64,000 nt of DNA. It comes from Sequoia sempervirens (lineage: Eukaryota; Streptophyta; Pinopsida; Cupressales; Cupressaceae). The position numbers were made by a program, and so were the translations under genes. The notes under the pieces were generated by a model. It did no database searches. It saw only the letters and a list, made by a program, of their open reading frames with translations, and had not been told where the DNA came from. How positions within the stretch are numbered: position 1 is the stretch's first letter; each line of letters starts with the position of its first letter. The stretch lies in the NCBI GenBank assembly GCA_007258455.2, contig VDFB02344288.1:62001-126000 (forward strand), written 5' to 3'. This document shows positions 27,130 to 38,926 of the stretch, one piece after another.

Positions 27130-27569
27130 AATTTAATCCTTTGTATTTATGTGAATGCGGCCCAGCCGTGGTGACGGGCTTACGTAAGACCCGATTAACG
27201 GTCGGAAGAACAAGGTGGTTGATTCTCTACAAACATAAACAAACATAAACAAAATCAGTTATCATGGATTTTAATCGTATTTTAAAACATACCGTAAAGA
27301 CTCCGCAATATTTAATTGATGGGTCAATAAAATAAAACAAAAATTTAGCCACCAACAAAATATAGTTTAATCGCAGTTCGACGCAAATTCCAGGCAAATA
27401 AAACCCAGAAATTAGTTTTTTGTTGCAGAGACAGCGAAAGCCCGGTCATTCTTGCGGTCTACTCGACAAGGTATTGCAGTTTACCTGACAAGGTAGGGTT
27501 TCCTCAAATGACAGACTCAAAAAAGGTTGAAGAAGAGAACAGAGCTTCATTTCAGTTCAAGCATCTGCC
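27130..27569 (+). promoter_or_regulatory. Proximal promoter and 5' leader of LysM gene 1
   Basis: Conserved with 42430-42957 upstream of gene 2. It contains the perfect palindrome 'cttacgtaag' at 27179-27188 (an ACGT-core, bZIP-type site) and a TATA-like 'aaaatatagttt' at 27357-27368, about 200 bp before the start codon. Compared with gene 2, 87 bp are absent at 27308/27309. The transcription start is not known. Confidence 0.45.
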
Positions 27570-29872
27570 ATGGCTTTGGGCACCGTAATAATTCCTGTTC
27601 TGTTAGGGTTGTTGATAACAGGCAATTATGGATCACAAGTAATGGCTCAGCAACTGTATTCAAAGGACCACAGCAAGGATTGCGACATCTTTAATAAGGA
27701 GAGCTCCGGTTACCTGTGCAACGGCGCTGCTAATGAATGCCAAACCTTTGCTCTCTATAGAGCTCAGCAGTTTTACATGTCCCTCGACAGCATTGGCAGC
27801 CTTTTCAACACTAGCCCCGCCACGATTGCCTCTGCAAGCAATTTATCCGTCACCAATTACTCCAAGTCTCTGGACACAAATCAGGCCTTGCTTTTTCCCA
27901 TCGACTGCAAATGCGTCGGTAACTTCTCGCAGGCGAATCTGATCTACACTGTTAAGCAGAATGACACGTACCTGAATATTGCGAACCAAACATTGGAGGG
28001 ACTCACCACATGCCAGGCCATGAGAGAACAAAACCCTAAAGTCGGTGATTTTGACCTGGAAAACGGAATGAAACTGGTGGCGCCGCTGCGCTGTGCGTGC
28101 CCCACGCGCGAACAGCAGGCCGAGGGCGTCAAATATCTGGTTAGTTATATCGCGGATGTTGAGGACGACGACGACATCATTCCCGCCAAGTTTAATATCA
28201 GCCACCAAGAGTTTTTATCGGCCAATGAGTTAGAGGGTTCCAATCCTACCATATTTCCCTACACCACTCTGCTAATTCCTCTAAAGCACACACCGACCAT
28301 CCCTCCCGTGGGGCCTTTCGCTCCTCCGCCTCCACCTCGCTGGCCGGCTTCGTCTCCCCTGCCTTTGATCTCTCGCCCCCGCACTTCTTCAAATTCGCAT
28401 ACTTTCGTCGTCATCCTAGTCACATCTCTCGCTACTGCTCTGGTCGTTGTGGCAGGCTTTGCTATAGCACTTGTTCTGTGCTTAAACAGGAGGAAGCGCC
28501 GCAAAGTCATACAGGTATATTATTTGAGATCTGCAAGTAAGGGCTGAAACTAAGATTTCTGACAATTGATTGCTTCGAAAGTTTTCTTATGAATTTCCTT
28601 TTCTGTGTAGGTGATAATAATTTCGATTCTTATGTTAGTTTAGCATGTTGAGCTTTCTGCAATTAAATCATTAACTCTGTAAATCGGATGATTTAATATC
28701 TTGATTTGAGTCTCTCTCGCTTTAGGCGGCAAAACAATTCTGAATTAAAACCGAAGTGCCAGCGAAAACTTTTCATTAGAAAGGCCGGAATTTGTAGATG
28801 CTTACGGTCTTTGTTTAAACTTTGATTAAATATTCAATTGGTTTTATTCCAGGAAGCAGAGGCAAAAAGATTGAAGGCTGCGAAGATTCGCGAAAAAACG
28901 ATCCAAATGTTCTCCGAGTTGTCGGATCTGCTAGAGTCCGACAGATTGATACACTATAGCTTGAAAGAGCTCCGAGAGGCTACCAAAAATTTCAGCGAGG
29001 AGTCCAGGATTGAGGGCTCTGTTTTCAGCGGTTTGCTGCGCGGGAAGAAAGTGGCGATGAAGCAGATGAAAGGGGAAGTCTATAGGGAAATAAATATGCT
29101 TCACAAACTCCATCACGCGAATCTTGTTACTATCCTGGGCATCTGCCTCGGCCACGAGGAGCAGCATGCCTATCTGGTATTCGAGTATGCAGAAAACGGC
29201 TCACTGAGCAACTGGATCGAGAACGCAGGGCCAAGTCATTCCCTTCCATGGAAACAGAGACTCCAGATCGTTGTGGACATAGCAGAGGGGCTGGAGTATC
29301 TCCATCACGGCTCTAGTCCGTCTTGCGTTCACAAGGACCTCAAGACGAGCAATATTCTCTTGGATCACAATTTCAGAGCCAAGATTGCCAACTTTGGATT
29401 GGCTAAATCTGGCGGAGGGGTTACTGCCCTAACGAGCCATATAATCGGAACTCATGGATACATGGCTCCAGAGTATCTTCGAGTCGGTCTGGTGACGGCA
29501 AAGCTGGATGTTTTTGCGTTCGGGGTAATTGTCCTGCAAATCCTTTCAGGCAGAAAGGCCGTAGGGACGAGGCACCCAGGCCAAGGCGAAAGGTTGCTGT
29601 CGGATGAGATAAGAGATCTGCTGCAAGATGAAAATCCCAAGGAAAATCTCAGCGACTGGATAGACCCCAATCTCCAAGAGTCGTATGATCTGGAAGTGGC
29701 TTTCGGAGTTGCCTGCGTAGCGAAATCATGCGTGGAAAAAGATCTGCAATTGCGTCCCAGCATGACTGCGATCCGTGTGGAGCTCTCGGGCTTGGCGGGC
29801 GTTAGCACAGATAATTCCCCCATGGAGTGGCGAAGCACCCCAACATTTTTTTCCGAATTTCAACCAAGATGA
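27570..29872 (+). CDS. LysM receptor-like pseudokinase 1 (LYK4/LYK5-type), two exons
   Basis: Coding exons 27570-28514 and 28853-29872, joined in phase 0 across a 338-bp GT-AG intron (CAG|GTATAT ... TTCCAG|GAA); 654 aa, the usual size for the family. Residues 1-27 look like a signal peptide. Three LysMs follow (about 58-112, 125-173, 188-236), separated by CKC (113-115) and CAC (175-177), the CxC spacing typical of plant LysM receptors. Six N-glycosylation sequons, a proline-rich stalk (242-258) and a membrane span (278-304) with a basic stop-transfer come next. Exon 2 encodes the kinase-like domain: lysine K385 and helix-C E394 are present, but the glycine-rich loop is missing (EGSVFSG), HRD is HKD (475-477) and DFG is NFG (495-497). 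Loss of loop and DFG aspartate marks a pseudokinase, as in LYK4/LYK5 (LYR) receptors. These bind chitin oligomers at the plasma membrane and signal with an active CERK1-type partner. Family assignment is secure; the ligand is inferred. Confidence 0.93.
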
Positions 29873-29876
29873 TAAG

Positions 29877-29912
29877 TCCCGAATTTACTAATTTCTATCA
29901 TAAAATTCGGGA
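29877..29912 (+). promoter_or_regulatory. Stem-loop just after the stop codon, gene 1
   Basis: Perfect 10-bp arms 'tcccgaattt' (29877-29886) and 'aaattcggga' (29903-29912) with a 16-nt loop, starting 5 bp after the TGA. The identical arms are kept in gene 2. Function unknown. Confidence 0.6.
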
Positions 29913-30280
29913 AGATCGCTTAACAACTGATTCTTCCACATAGTATTAAAAGTAATGATTTGGATGTAATACATCGTCTTCTAGAAATCAAAATCTGTGT
30001 TTTAATCATCCTTGCAGCCCGCATCCTCGTTGTAGCATCTCGCCTTTTCCTGGCTACTGTTTAATTTTTCTTTTTCACTGAACACCATAATGCAATTGAC
30101 CCGAGATAACAGTGTTACTGAAAATGCCCAGGAGGGTAACAAAAAAACCAGGATTGCAACCCATTGGATTAAGGCTAACCTCCTAGGTAGGTCAATCAGG
30201 TAATAATCTTTCTCTAGCCTTAATCTAGACTAATCCAATAGGATGCATAATACTTAGTATAAATTAAGTTCTATTGATAA

Positions 30281-32343
30281 ATAATAAGGTGTGGGAAGTA
30301 GGTATTTGAGAATTAAACGTTATGTTAGGAAATTATATCTAAAAACAAATAGAAATGGACAATTTTAATGTTTTGAAATTTAAATGTATTGAAATTTGAA
30401 TTAGTTTTTCTTTATTTGTATTTTGCTTTAGATTTTATGTAAGATTTTTATTCTTTATAGTTAGAGTTTGCAAATATGGATCAATTCTCGGAGTACAAAA
30501 TTGTTATGTGAGTTTTAAATCTGACTCAAAACTTGCACGTGCTTGTGTTCTCTGGTTCATTGAATTCATTAATGTCTATTCTATTGTAAAGATTGATAGT
30601 ATTTAAGAATGCCTTTATAGAGTTGTCATATTGCTAGGGGAAATGTTCTCTTAAGTCAACTGTTAGAAAATACCAACTATATAATCTTGCTAAAGATTAG
30701 GAGGCAGCAAGCAAGCATGCATGTCTTGGATGATGATGCTAAAGTAAATGTTGTTCTTTTTAGTGTGTCAATAGATTCAATGATATGATTAAATGGACAA
30801 GGATAGGGGTGAGGTGGAATTAAAAATTAGAGGAAAATGGTAATGAAGGTTGTTAATTAGCCTAAACTAATTAATTAAGTAGATATTAATTAATTGATTT
30901 AGTTGGATGGTTTAGGAGATAAGGTTCGACTTAATTAAATAAATATAAATTCATTTAATTAAAAGTGGGAGATAAAGGTAAAGGATGAATTAAATAAATA
31001 ATAAATATTTATTTAATTTGATGGGATGGGGTAAAGTCAAGTGTTGTTGGGTATGGACAAATTTAGGTGTCTACAAGTTGTGGATGTTAGATCTTAAGTT
31101 ATTGATTTTTTTACTTTTGTTTGGTTGTGATAGGTAGATGGTGGCTTATTTGGTTTGATAGGTGATTAGGATTGACCTAGGATTTTGCATTAGGATGTGT
31201 GATTTGGATTAATATTATATGATTTATATTAGAAGATGGGGATCTCATATGATTAGTTTTATCTAGGATTTGGATGTGGATGAAGGGTTGATGTTAGGAT
31301 GATTGATTGAGATGGATAAAATTTAGATTATGATTAGGGTTATGGTATGTTGGTCTTAAAACTTTGGTTTGCAGGGGAATTTTGGATTTTGACATTGATT
31401 TCTCCAAATATTAGAGATTTATTTTAATGGTTGGATGGTGGAGAATTTTTTATGTTTAATGGATGGATAAATAACCTTATAAAGATGGACTAAGGGGTGT
31501 GAGATGTTGGGTTTTGAATTGATTGATTGAAAGTCATGTAGGATTCTAAACTTAGTAAGATAATTCAAGCAATCAAATTCAAAGTTTTATTTTGAACTTG
31601 TGTTAAATTTTGAAAATGTTTAATTTGGATTTGAATAAAAAATACATGTCTCATGAATAAACCACACCATTCACACAAAAAACCTTAATTTATTCAAGTG
31701 GGAGTGTGAATGAGTATAATCTCACAAATATTCCTTTTCTGGTTGTGATATGTAGGGCCCATGATGAGACAATAACCATTTTTTATCACCTAATATCACT
31801 CTTATGGTGCAAGGGAAGAGCACATATGGCCTACAAACTCATTTCTAGTGGCATAGGGTGAGTAACTTCCCAATACAATTTGTAAATTAGTGCATTAAAA
31901 TTAAACATAGTAGAAAGGTATTATCTAGGATTGTACACGATGACTAGGGGATGTCCTCTTTTTACCCGAAGGCATGCAAGGTCAAATTATAATAATAAGA
32001 GGTGTATCTACAAGGATGTGGTTGAGTTCAATCCCGTCCACTTCACATTGTCCCCTTAAATTCGACATCAAGGCTATGCCAAACACAATACCACTCCTTT
32101 GAGTTGAGTTTTTTATTCTCACCTTAATTTCTATACGTTTTTGGAAAACATGGGTTTGGATCATATTCTTGGTCATGAAATCTAAGGCAAGCTTGTTAGA
32201 GGAAAAAGTAACAAGTGACTTTGATCTTCAAGACCATGTTTTTGTGTGAAGAGATAGCATACACATTGAAATATATTAGGTTCTAATAAAAAAGAGGATG
32301 ATAAATTTGTTTATATTCAATATCTAAAACAATATCAACCAAC
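30281..32343. other. No gene seen
   Basis: AT-rich spacer between the end of block 1 and the LTR element. It contains a cluster of 'ttaattaa/taaataaata' phrases at 30840-31020. Nothing coding. Confidence 0.4.
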
Positions 32344-33622
32344 TGTTGGAAATAAGGATGCCATTTAATTGCAAATCCTAAACATTAATTATTTCATGTA
32401 TCTCCTAGATTCTTGGAATGTGTTGAACAACACTAAGATTGGGATGAGATTAATTATTTGGATGAAATAAATCATGAAATTGACATTTGTAGTTATTCTA
32501 AATAATAAGAGCATGTGGGTGCACACATGGTAGGTGAAACTCACCTTGTGTTAGTTAACTATATGAGTAATAGTTAACACCGAATGCATGAAAGATCCTA
32601 GGAGTTGGGATTTGATGTTTGCATGCTTGAAGTTGATTAAGTTCAGTTTAGATGAAGTTGATTCAGTTGATTGATTCGAAGTTGGTTTAGTTTAGTTTAG
32701 TTTGGATTTAGTTGATTCGGTTAGTTCAGATTCGGTTTAGTTTAGTTCATTTCGGTTATGGATTTGAGTTATCTTATTGCATGCATGTTGGTTATTTTGA
32801 GTTGCATATAGTTAGCTTCAGTTAACTTGGAATGCATGGCTAATAACATTGAGTTGTATGACAGATAACAGGGACTACCTCCAGTTAACAAGGGATGACC
32901 ATTCTTTGGGAATGGTGTTCAGAAAATGTTTTAGTTAACTATAAAGCACTTGGAGCCAACTTGGGCGCCCAAGATGCTTTATTGGATTTACCTCTAATGC
33001 ATGATAAGATATTTTTTGAAGACTCAGTTAAGTAGGACCTTTGATGGGTGCCAACTTTGAGGAAGAGCTTTGGAATTATCAACAGAATGAAGGTTGAGTT
33101 GTAGCTTCAGTTTGGGACACCCAAATGGATGAAGCACATGTTTTAGCATTGTTCTTCATGAGATAACCCTATTTGCATGAGATATGGCATACCTTTTAGG
33201 GATAGGGCTTGTGCATTGTAATTGTAACTCATGTTGAGTTCAAAACTGATTAAAAACCTATTTATCTCAAGCAAGTTGAAAAGAGTTGAGAGTTTTATTT
33301 ACAAGTGTGAAGAAGATTGGTAAAAGATAGAAGAAGCATTCTCAAGCAAAGTGCAGCTATTGTAATTCAGATTTTGAATAATGGGAATAATTCTTGGTGG
33401 AGTTTTCTCGAAAGGGTTTCTCCACGATACATCTTGTGTGATCTTTCTAATATCCTGTCTAGTTCTTCTATCAACTTCTCTCTTCATTCTACAACAGTAA
33501 AATGAATTAATCAAGATAATAACCCACAAAGAATATATGTAACAAAGAAAAGAGCTTACTTAGATCAGCAATATTAAAGTTTTACAGAGTATTAAGCTAA
33601 GAAAACACCTCATTATTCAACA
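32344..33622 (+). repeat. 5' LTR of the non-autonomous element
   Basis: Starts TGTTGG and ends CAACA. It contains a region very rich in 'gttta/gttga' phrases near 32630-32760, ambiguous for alignment to its partner because of many small indels. Confidence 0.8.
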
Positions 33623-35003
33623 TTTGGTATCAAAGTTGAGGTTGGGTAGAGTATTGGGATGCCTTTCTCTTAAAAGATTGGAGGTTTTTTGGGCTTAGTG
33701 GGAGCTTTTATTATTTTTGCTATTGCTGATTTTGAAAAAAAATAAGTTTGTTACAGAGGTCATTGAGAGCTTGGATTCACAGGTTTGGTGTGAGCTTATG
33801 ACAGAAATGGGGTTTTGATTATGTGCATCATGATGCCATGGGATTGCTCAGTATCACGGTTCAGTGGGAGCATTTGGAAATGATGTGGATCCTTGGTTGT
33901 AGGATGGTTTTGTTATTATGTCATGGTATACTCTTGATTAGCGGTTTAGAGTTGTGGCATAATACATGTTATGATAATTATGATCAGAAGGAAATGTCTA
34001 AAATTCCATATGCTTTTGATAGTAATGGTTTGATGTTTATCTTGTTGCCATGTATAGCTCGGTATCACAGTTCAGTGGGAGCTTTGGTAAGGTATAGTAA
34101 TCTTCATGGAGAGGATGATAGTCACGATGCCATGAGTAACTCGGTACCACAGTTCAGTGGGAGTTGTTGGCAGTGACTTGGATGCATCATTGGTAAGGTT
34201 ATCTCCATGTGATTAGAGATATGATTTCTTGGTTTAGAGTATATTTGTTATTGATGTCATGGTTTACTCTTGATATGCATTTAGAGTTTGGCATATTACA
34301 TGGTTCTCTTGTGACTAGGATGTATAAGTATGTTATGGTGCATGAGATCTCCTAAGAGGAGATGTTTTGGTTAGATCATGGATGTCATGTTTATGTTCTT
34401 GATTCATGATTGGAGCTTTGACAATGATCTTGTGTAGTTCTCTTAAGTTTTGGGTACATTAATCATTTGCTTGATTACTTCATGAAAGTGTTGTGTTGCA
34501 TTTGGAGTTTGGCATGGATTGGTTGGTTACAGGTCCTCATGGATACTTGGAGAAATAGGTGAGGTTGGAGTTCTCTTATGGTAAGAGACATTTGTTGGAA
34601 TGGTTACTTGTGAGAAAATGTTTTTAACAAAAAAGACTGAGGAGCCTACACCTTGGTTGAATGTGAATTCAACACACTCGGTGGTTTAGCATACCTCTAA
34701 AGAGGTGGTTTGGATACAGAGACTTGGGAAAGGTATTGCTTTGGTTGATAATGGGAGGTATTAATTGAGAAAGGAAGTTAACACTTTTATTATGTTATAA
34801 GATTCTGCCAAGTATGAGGATAAGTTCTCTTGGTTTTAATCATTTGCTTAGAAACTTCATGATTATGCAGGTTGCATTTGAAGTTAGCATGGTTTGATTA
34901 GTTGGTGCAAGAAGGTTGTTGGCGTGGAGTCTTGTACTTGTTTTATTATTCCTTGTTTCAGAATAATTGCAATTAATGCCTTAATGTCAAAGTGGGAGGA
35001 AGA
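33623..35003 (+). other. Internal region of the non-autonomous element
   Basis: No retroviral domain. The phrase 'tatcacggttcagtgggag' near 33852 recurs as 'tatcacagttcagtgggag' near 34062 and 'taccacagttcagtgggag' near 34144, giving three spaced copies. A 117-codon frame at 33823-34176 spans these repeats and is not recognised. Confidence 0.6.
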
Positions 35004-36326
35004 TATTTGGAAATAGGATGCCATTTAATTGCAAATCTAAACATTAATTATTTCATGTCTCCCTGGGTTCTTGGAATGTGTTTCCAACAACACTAAGATT
35101 AGGATGAGATTAATTATTTAGATGGAAATAAATCCTTAGAAATTGACATTTTGTAGTTATTCTAAATAATAGGAGCATGTGGGTGCACATAGTAGAATTG
35201 AAACTCACTTGTGTTGATTAACTTCTCTGAGTAGCAGGTTAACACTTATGAAGATGCATGAAAAGATCCCTGAGTTAGGATTTGATGTTTGCATGCTTGA
35301 AGTTGAGTTAAAGTTCGGTTGAGATAAGTTTAATTTGGATTCGATTCAAAATCGGTTTAGTTTAGTTTAGTTTAGTTTAGTTCAATTTGGATTCGGTTTA
35401 GTTGATTGATTCAGTTCAGAATTTAGTTGATTCAATTTAGTTTAGTTATAGTTCAGTTAGCTCTTCGATTTGCATGCAAAGTGCATGTTGCATGTATGTT
35501 GGTTATTTTGAGTTGCATGTAGTTGCTTGATTTAACTTGGAATGCATGGCTAATAACTTGAGTTGTATGGCGGAATGCTTGAGGGGACTACTACTCTAGT
35601 TAGGGGATGACCATTCTTTGGGAATAATTTGAAAAATGTTTCAGTTAACTATAAAACACTTGGAGCCAACTTGGGCACCCAAGATGCTTTATTGGATTTA
35701 CCTCTAATGCATGATAAGATATTTTTGAAGATTTTTGAAGACTTAGTTAAGTAGGACCTTTGATGGGCACCAACTTTGAGGAAGAGCTTTGGAATTATCA
35801 ATAGAATGAAGGTTGAGTTGTAGCTTCAGTTTGGGATGCCCAAATGGATGAAGCACATGTTTTAGCATTGTTCTTCATGAGATAACTCTATTTGCATGAG
35901 ATATGGTGTACCTTTTAGGGATAGGGCTTGTGCATTGTAATTGTAACTCATGTTGAGTTTACAAAGTGATTAAAGCCTATTTATCTCAAGCAAGTTGAAT
36001 AGAGTTGTGAGTTTTATTTGCAAGTGTGAAGAAGATTGGTAAGGCAGAAGAAAGCATTCTCAAGCAAAATTAGAGCTATTGTAATTCGAGTTTGAATAAT
36101 AGAATAATTTTGGTGGAGTTTTTTCCGAAAGAGTTTCTCCACGGTATATCTTGTGTGATCTTTCTAATATCATCTAGTTCTTCTATCAACTTCTCTCTCA
36201 TTCTACAACTTGATAAAATAAATTAATCAAGATAATCACCCACAAAGAATATATGTAACAAAGAAAAGACTTACTTAGATCAGCAATATTAAAGTTTTGA
36301 GTATTAAGCTAAGAAAACACCTAACA
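35004..36326 (+). repeat. 3' LTR of the non-autonomous element
   Basis: Follows the purine tract. The first bases are mutated to 'tatttggaaata' against 'tgttggaaata' in the 5' LTR. It ends near 'cctaaca' at 36326. Long exact runs such as 'gatgaagcacatgttttagc' are shared with the 5' LTR. Confidence 0.75.
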
Positions 36327-37899
36327 CAACCTTCCTTCAACATAAAGAAAATCATAATATTTTTCCAATAAACTGTTAAACATTCTCTTACTATGTAACC
36401 TATCACAAAAGGACCTTGAATAGGTTATTAAGAGGGACCTATATTTATATAAATAGTTAATGATAATTTAGAGGAAGTCATTCTAAGTAGTAATCCTCCC
36501 AAAAATGAAATCACAAACCATTCCCATCTCTCTAGTGAATTCCCTTTTGAAGAATACTTCTTGAATTAAAAAATATTGTTCTAGATAATTAAACTTTTAG
36601 GGATATCATTACTATTTAAGAATAGATTCACATCCACCCCCCTTAGATATTTGGCTTTCATAAATATGGAATAGTTCTTCTTTACTTTATTTTATTAGCC
36701 CCCAACCAATTATAGCCAATAAGGCCTTATTAGCTAGATATTTTTTTTAAGGTTGGATCCTCCATCACATTCAGGTCTATAAACATTATCCTAGATAACT
36801 AAAGTAAGTCTCTTTCTCTCTTTAACACCTATTTAAAGGAATATTTTCTAAATTTCTTTGAATTTTTTACTATCTACTTTGAATTTGTTAAGAAATTACT
36901 AGGTTGTCAAACCATTTCCTAGATAACCTCATGAGAGAAAAAAATACATATAAGCTCACACAAAATAACCATAATGAAAAGATCAAAGATATAACACAAG
37001 ATTATACAAGATATACCCTAGGCTATAAAATCATTCGTACTCAATGTATTATTCAATAATAAAGTATTACAATACACTTATAGAGTCTCCAAGAATGCTT
37101 CGAAAACATCAAACTCCTTTAAAGTATCCTTTATTTGTCCAAACATGTAACCACACATCCCACTGCATGCTTCATATATGCACTTAATAAGAGAGCTCAA
37201 TACAGTGACAACCAAAACAAAAAACCAACTAGCCAACACCAACCACTGAACATGTGCTTACTTTTATAGATTCAAGTTGACACAAAACAACCAAGAGGTA
37301 AAGATAAAACCATGAGTGCACAAAACCATTGACCCCAACATTTACTTTTTAGTACTATTTTTTTTCAAAATTAAATATTTTTTCAATGTACAACTTACAC
37401 ATATAATATCTAATGAATGTCACATGTAAGTTTACGAGTGGATCCAAATAAATATTTAATGTGGCTAAATACATATCCTGAGATACACCACAAATAAATA
37501 TTTATTTTATTTAATTAAATTTTTTTGTGTAAGATGTACAACACCATTTTTCAAATCAAATTTTAAATGAAGAGAGAAAGTGAATTGGGATACCCTAAAG
37601 AGAGGCTTTGAGAAGCTAAAATTTCTTGACAAGGCTTAGAATTTTCCCTTTCTAACTAATCAAATTTCTTTGCATGCATTCTAAAAAATATTATTCCAAT
37701 AGAGAGATTGAATATTTTTAACTATAAGAGGTAGCCACAAATAGATAACCAATAATTGTGAACAAACACACTTTAAGGTCAATTTTTTTTTCAATTGTAA
37801 GGAACTTTCAGTGTTGAAAAAATATAAATTATTCAATGCATAGTTGAATGCTAACTAGAAACAACATCATACCTATCCAAAATATTGTTTCAATTTTTA

Positions 37900-38830
37900 G
37901 CCTCAATAATAGAAGAATTATCAAAGAGGAAGGTATCATCCAAAAATTGTTAGAGAGAGGATATGATCAATGAAAATGTAACTTTAATTTCTTGAAGAGA
38001 GTCATTCGTGATTATTTTTAAAATATTTTTACCAATGACTTCAACCACCAAAATAAAAAGATAGGGGCAAGGGATTTTCCTACTATAAATATTTACCACT
38101 ACTAAAATATCCCCTAGAGCTATTGAGAGTAGAAACACGCTCTTGAATTGTTCCAAAAATCTTATCTTGGGACCAAACTTTTCTAGCACATCAAATAAAA
38201 AATCTTAAGAAACTCAATCATAAGCTTTAAAAATATCCAATTTGATAACCATACCTTCCTTTTGACTCTTCTCCATAAAATGTAGAATCTTATGATTAGT
38301 GATAACTACATCAAAGATTTATTTAGTAAGGATAAAACCTTTCTAGATTTATTTTATGAGAGATCAACTTTGATAGAGAATGTTTGATTGTGAAGACCAA
38401 AATTTTAAAGAACACCTTATAAATGGTATGTGTAGCTCTTTATTCTTAGGGACGAGGGAAATGGAAGTGTTATTAAGTTGCTTTAAAATCTTTGGTGACC
38501 TAAAAAAATTATGCATAGTAACTTAACAATGATATCCAAAAATCCGTGGAGAAAAGGAGGTGGAAAACCATTTGAACCAAGTGCCTTAAATGTACCAAAA
38601 TAAAAGATAATAGGTCATAATTTCATTGTTTGACACATCTTTTAACATATCAAAATTATCTTCATTAGTAAAATTATAGGGATGACTTCTAAAAGTCGAT
38701 CAAAAAAATTGAATGCCCATAGTGCTCAATTAAATTGTAGCTTCAAAACCATTCTCATCTAGAAGCTTAATAATGCCATTTCACTTTTGTGATAAAACAC
38801 ATACTGATAAAAAGTGAAGTATTTATGTCC
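37900..38830 (-). pseudogene. LINE reverse transcriptase remnant, block 2
   Basis: Minus-strand open frame 38189-37950 reads CPYLFILVVEVIGKNILKII, the block that follows 'GDPLSP' in L1-type reverse transcriptase. The next block downstream, near 37950-37905, reads QFLDDTFLFDNSSIIEAKN and contains the catalytic F-x-D-D box. Upstream, 'DIFKAYD' is visible near 38235. Stops and frameshifts show it is dead. It is the duplicate of the remnant in block 1 and was interrupted upstream by the later LTR insertion. Confidence 0.8.
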
Positions 38831-38926
38831 CCCTCATCAACCATTGCACTCTAGATTTTGTCACTTTTTATTATTTTATGTCACTCCTCACTCAAAGTTT
38901 TTCTAGTAAATATGTATCATCATTAG

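Larger units (their letters stand above)
24069..30280. repeat. Segmental duplication, block 1 (LINE remnant plus LysM gene 1)
   Basis: About 6.2 kb that matches 36451-45672 in the same order and orientation. The match starts at 'atagttaatgagaatttaga' and fades after 'aattaagttctattgataaa' near 30280. It includes an old LINE, the promoter, both exons, the intron and about 400 bp downstream of the receptor gene. Outside these limits the flanks do not match. Confidence 0.85.
32344..36326 (+). mobile_element. Non-autonomous LTR retrotransposon (short internal region)
   Basis: Two diverged LTRs (32344-33622 and 35004-36326) flank only about 1.38 kb of internal DNA. A primer-binding site, 'tggtatcaaag' at 33625-33635, follows the left LTR after two bases and resembles the initiator-Met tRNA site (consensus TGGTATCAGAGC). 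A purine tract, 'aaagtgggaggaaga' (34989-35003), precedes the right LTR. No gag or pol domain is visible inside. The element therefore depends on another element's proteins, as LARD/TRIM types do. Flanks 'ccaac' and 'caacc' are similar but not an exact target duplication. Confidence 0.8.

Noticed and set aside
28838..28852. Exon 2 of LysM gene 1 read as a separate kinase gene starting before the splice site
   Set aside because: The reading start is a TTG inside the intron end; the TTCCAG acceptor and phase 0 join to exon 1 explain it as the second exon.
33299..33529. Frames on both strands near 33300-33530
   Set aside because: They lie inside the LTR of the non-autonomous element and overlap each other.
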